This document shows positions 5,448-5,451 of a stretch of 5,451 nt of DNA, one piece after another. Each line of letters begins with the position of its first letter. The first letter of the stretch is position 1. A program made the position numbers and the translations under genes. Below the pieces are notes generated by a model. It made no database searches. It worked only from the letters and a program-made list of their open reading frames with translations, and was not told where the DNA came from. This DNA comes from Candidatus Treponema faecavium (GTDB lineage Bacteria; Spirochaetota; Spirochaetia; Treponematales; Treponemataceae), in contig DXHG01000174.1 of NCBI GenBank assembly GCA_019113455.1, positions 1-5,451 of the forward strand, given 5' to 3'.

Positions 5448-5451
5448 GGAG

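Larger units (their letters stand above)
4914..5451. other. Non-coding, repeat-rich upstream region
   Basis: No credible gene lies here. Open frames cross the stretch on both strands (for example plus 4855-5424), but they run through promoter, palindromes and repeats, lack ribosome sites and give low-complexity peptides. From left to right the region holds the A-tracts, a GC-rich patch (4943-4957), a weak terminator-like hairpin (4988-5007), the 22-bp array (5060-5278), and four hairpins with a flanking direct repeat (5273-5451). The next gene to the right lies beyond the window, so this may also be the 3' region of that gene. Confidence 0.75.

Noticed and set aside
5273..5451. Integron attC sites
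   Set aside because: I found no paired GTTRRRY and RYYYAAC core sites at the ends of the hairpins. GTTAGTC near 5419-5425 on the minus strand breaks the consensus.

Overview
The window carries one minus-strand operon for uptake and phosphorylation of a pentose, most likely D-xylose, together with its promoter region and about 535 bases of repeat-rich non-coding DNA upstream. In transcription order (right to left) the genes are a periplasmic sugar-binding protein of the ChvE type, a double ATPase of the MmsA/GguA/XylG type, a permease of the MmsB/GguB/XylH type, and the first 285 codons of a xylulokinase (XylB) that runs off the left edge. The first three form an ABC importer. The kinase would turn D-xylulose into D-xylulose 5-phosphate for the pentose phosphate pathway. 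Xylose isomerase, which would link imported xylose to the kinase, is not in the window.

The source is probably a diderm bacterium. The binding protein has a cleavable signal peptide with no lipobox cysteine, and its mature end starts Gly-Gly-Ser. This recalls binding proteins of Treponema-like spirochaetes. That assignment is an inference of moderate confidence and rests on recall, not on a search. Base composition appears balanced.

Layout: 1-855 xylB (partial); 872-2050 permease; 2117-3655 ATPase; a strong stem-loop at 3699-3721 in the gap between ATPase and binding protein; 3740-4816 binding protein; 4817-4940 leader and promoter. The promoter is unusually clear: a perfect TTGACA, a 17-bp spacer, a 4/6 -10 box, A-tracts upstream like an UP element, and a perfect 24-bp palindrome over the expected start site, where a repressor would sit. 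Every gene has a good Shine-Dalgarno sequence.

Right of the promoter I see no credible gene. Instead there is (a) a degenerate tandem array at about 5060-5278 whose units contain TTGCC-N3-GGCAA and start exactly 22 bp apart in the best-preserved part, and (b) a block of four consecutive hairpins at 5273-5418, with a direct repeat (CAGTGCTGG) at 5331 and 5432. I recognise neither as a named element. They are the least explained part of the window.
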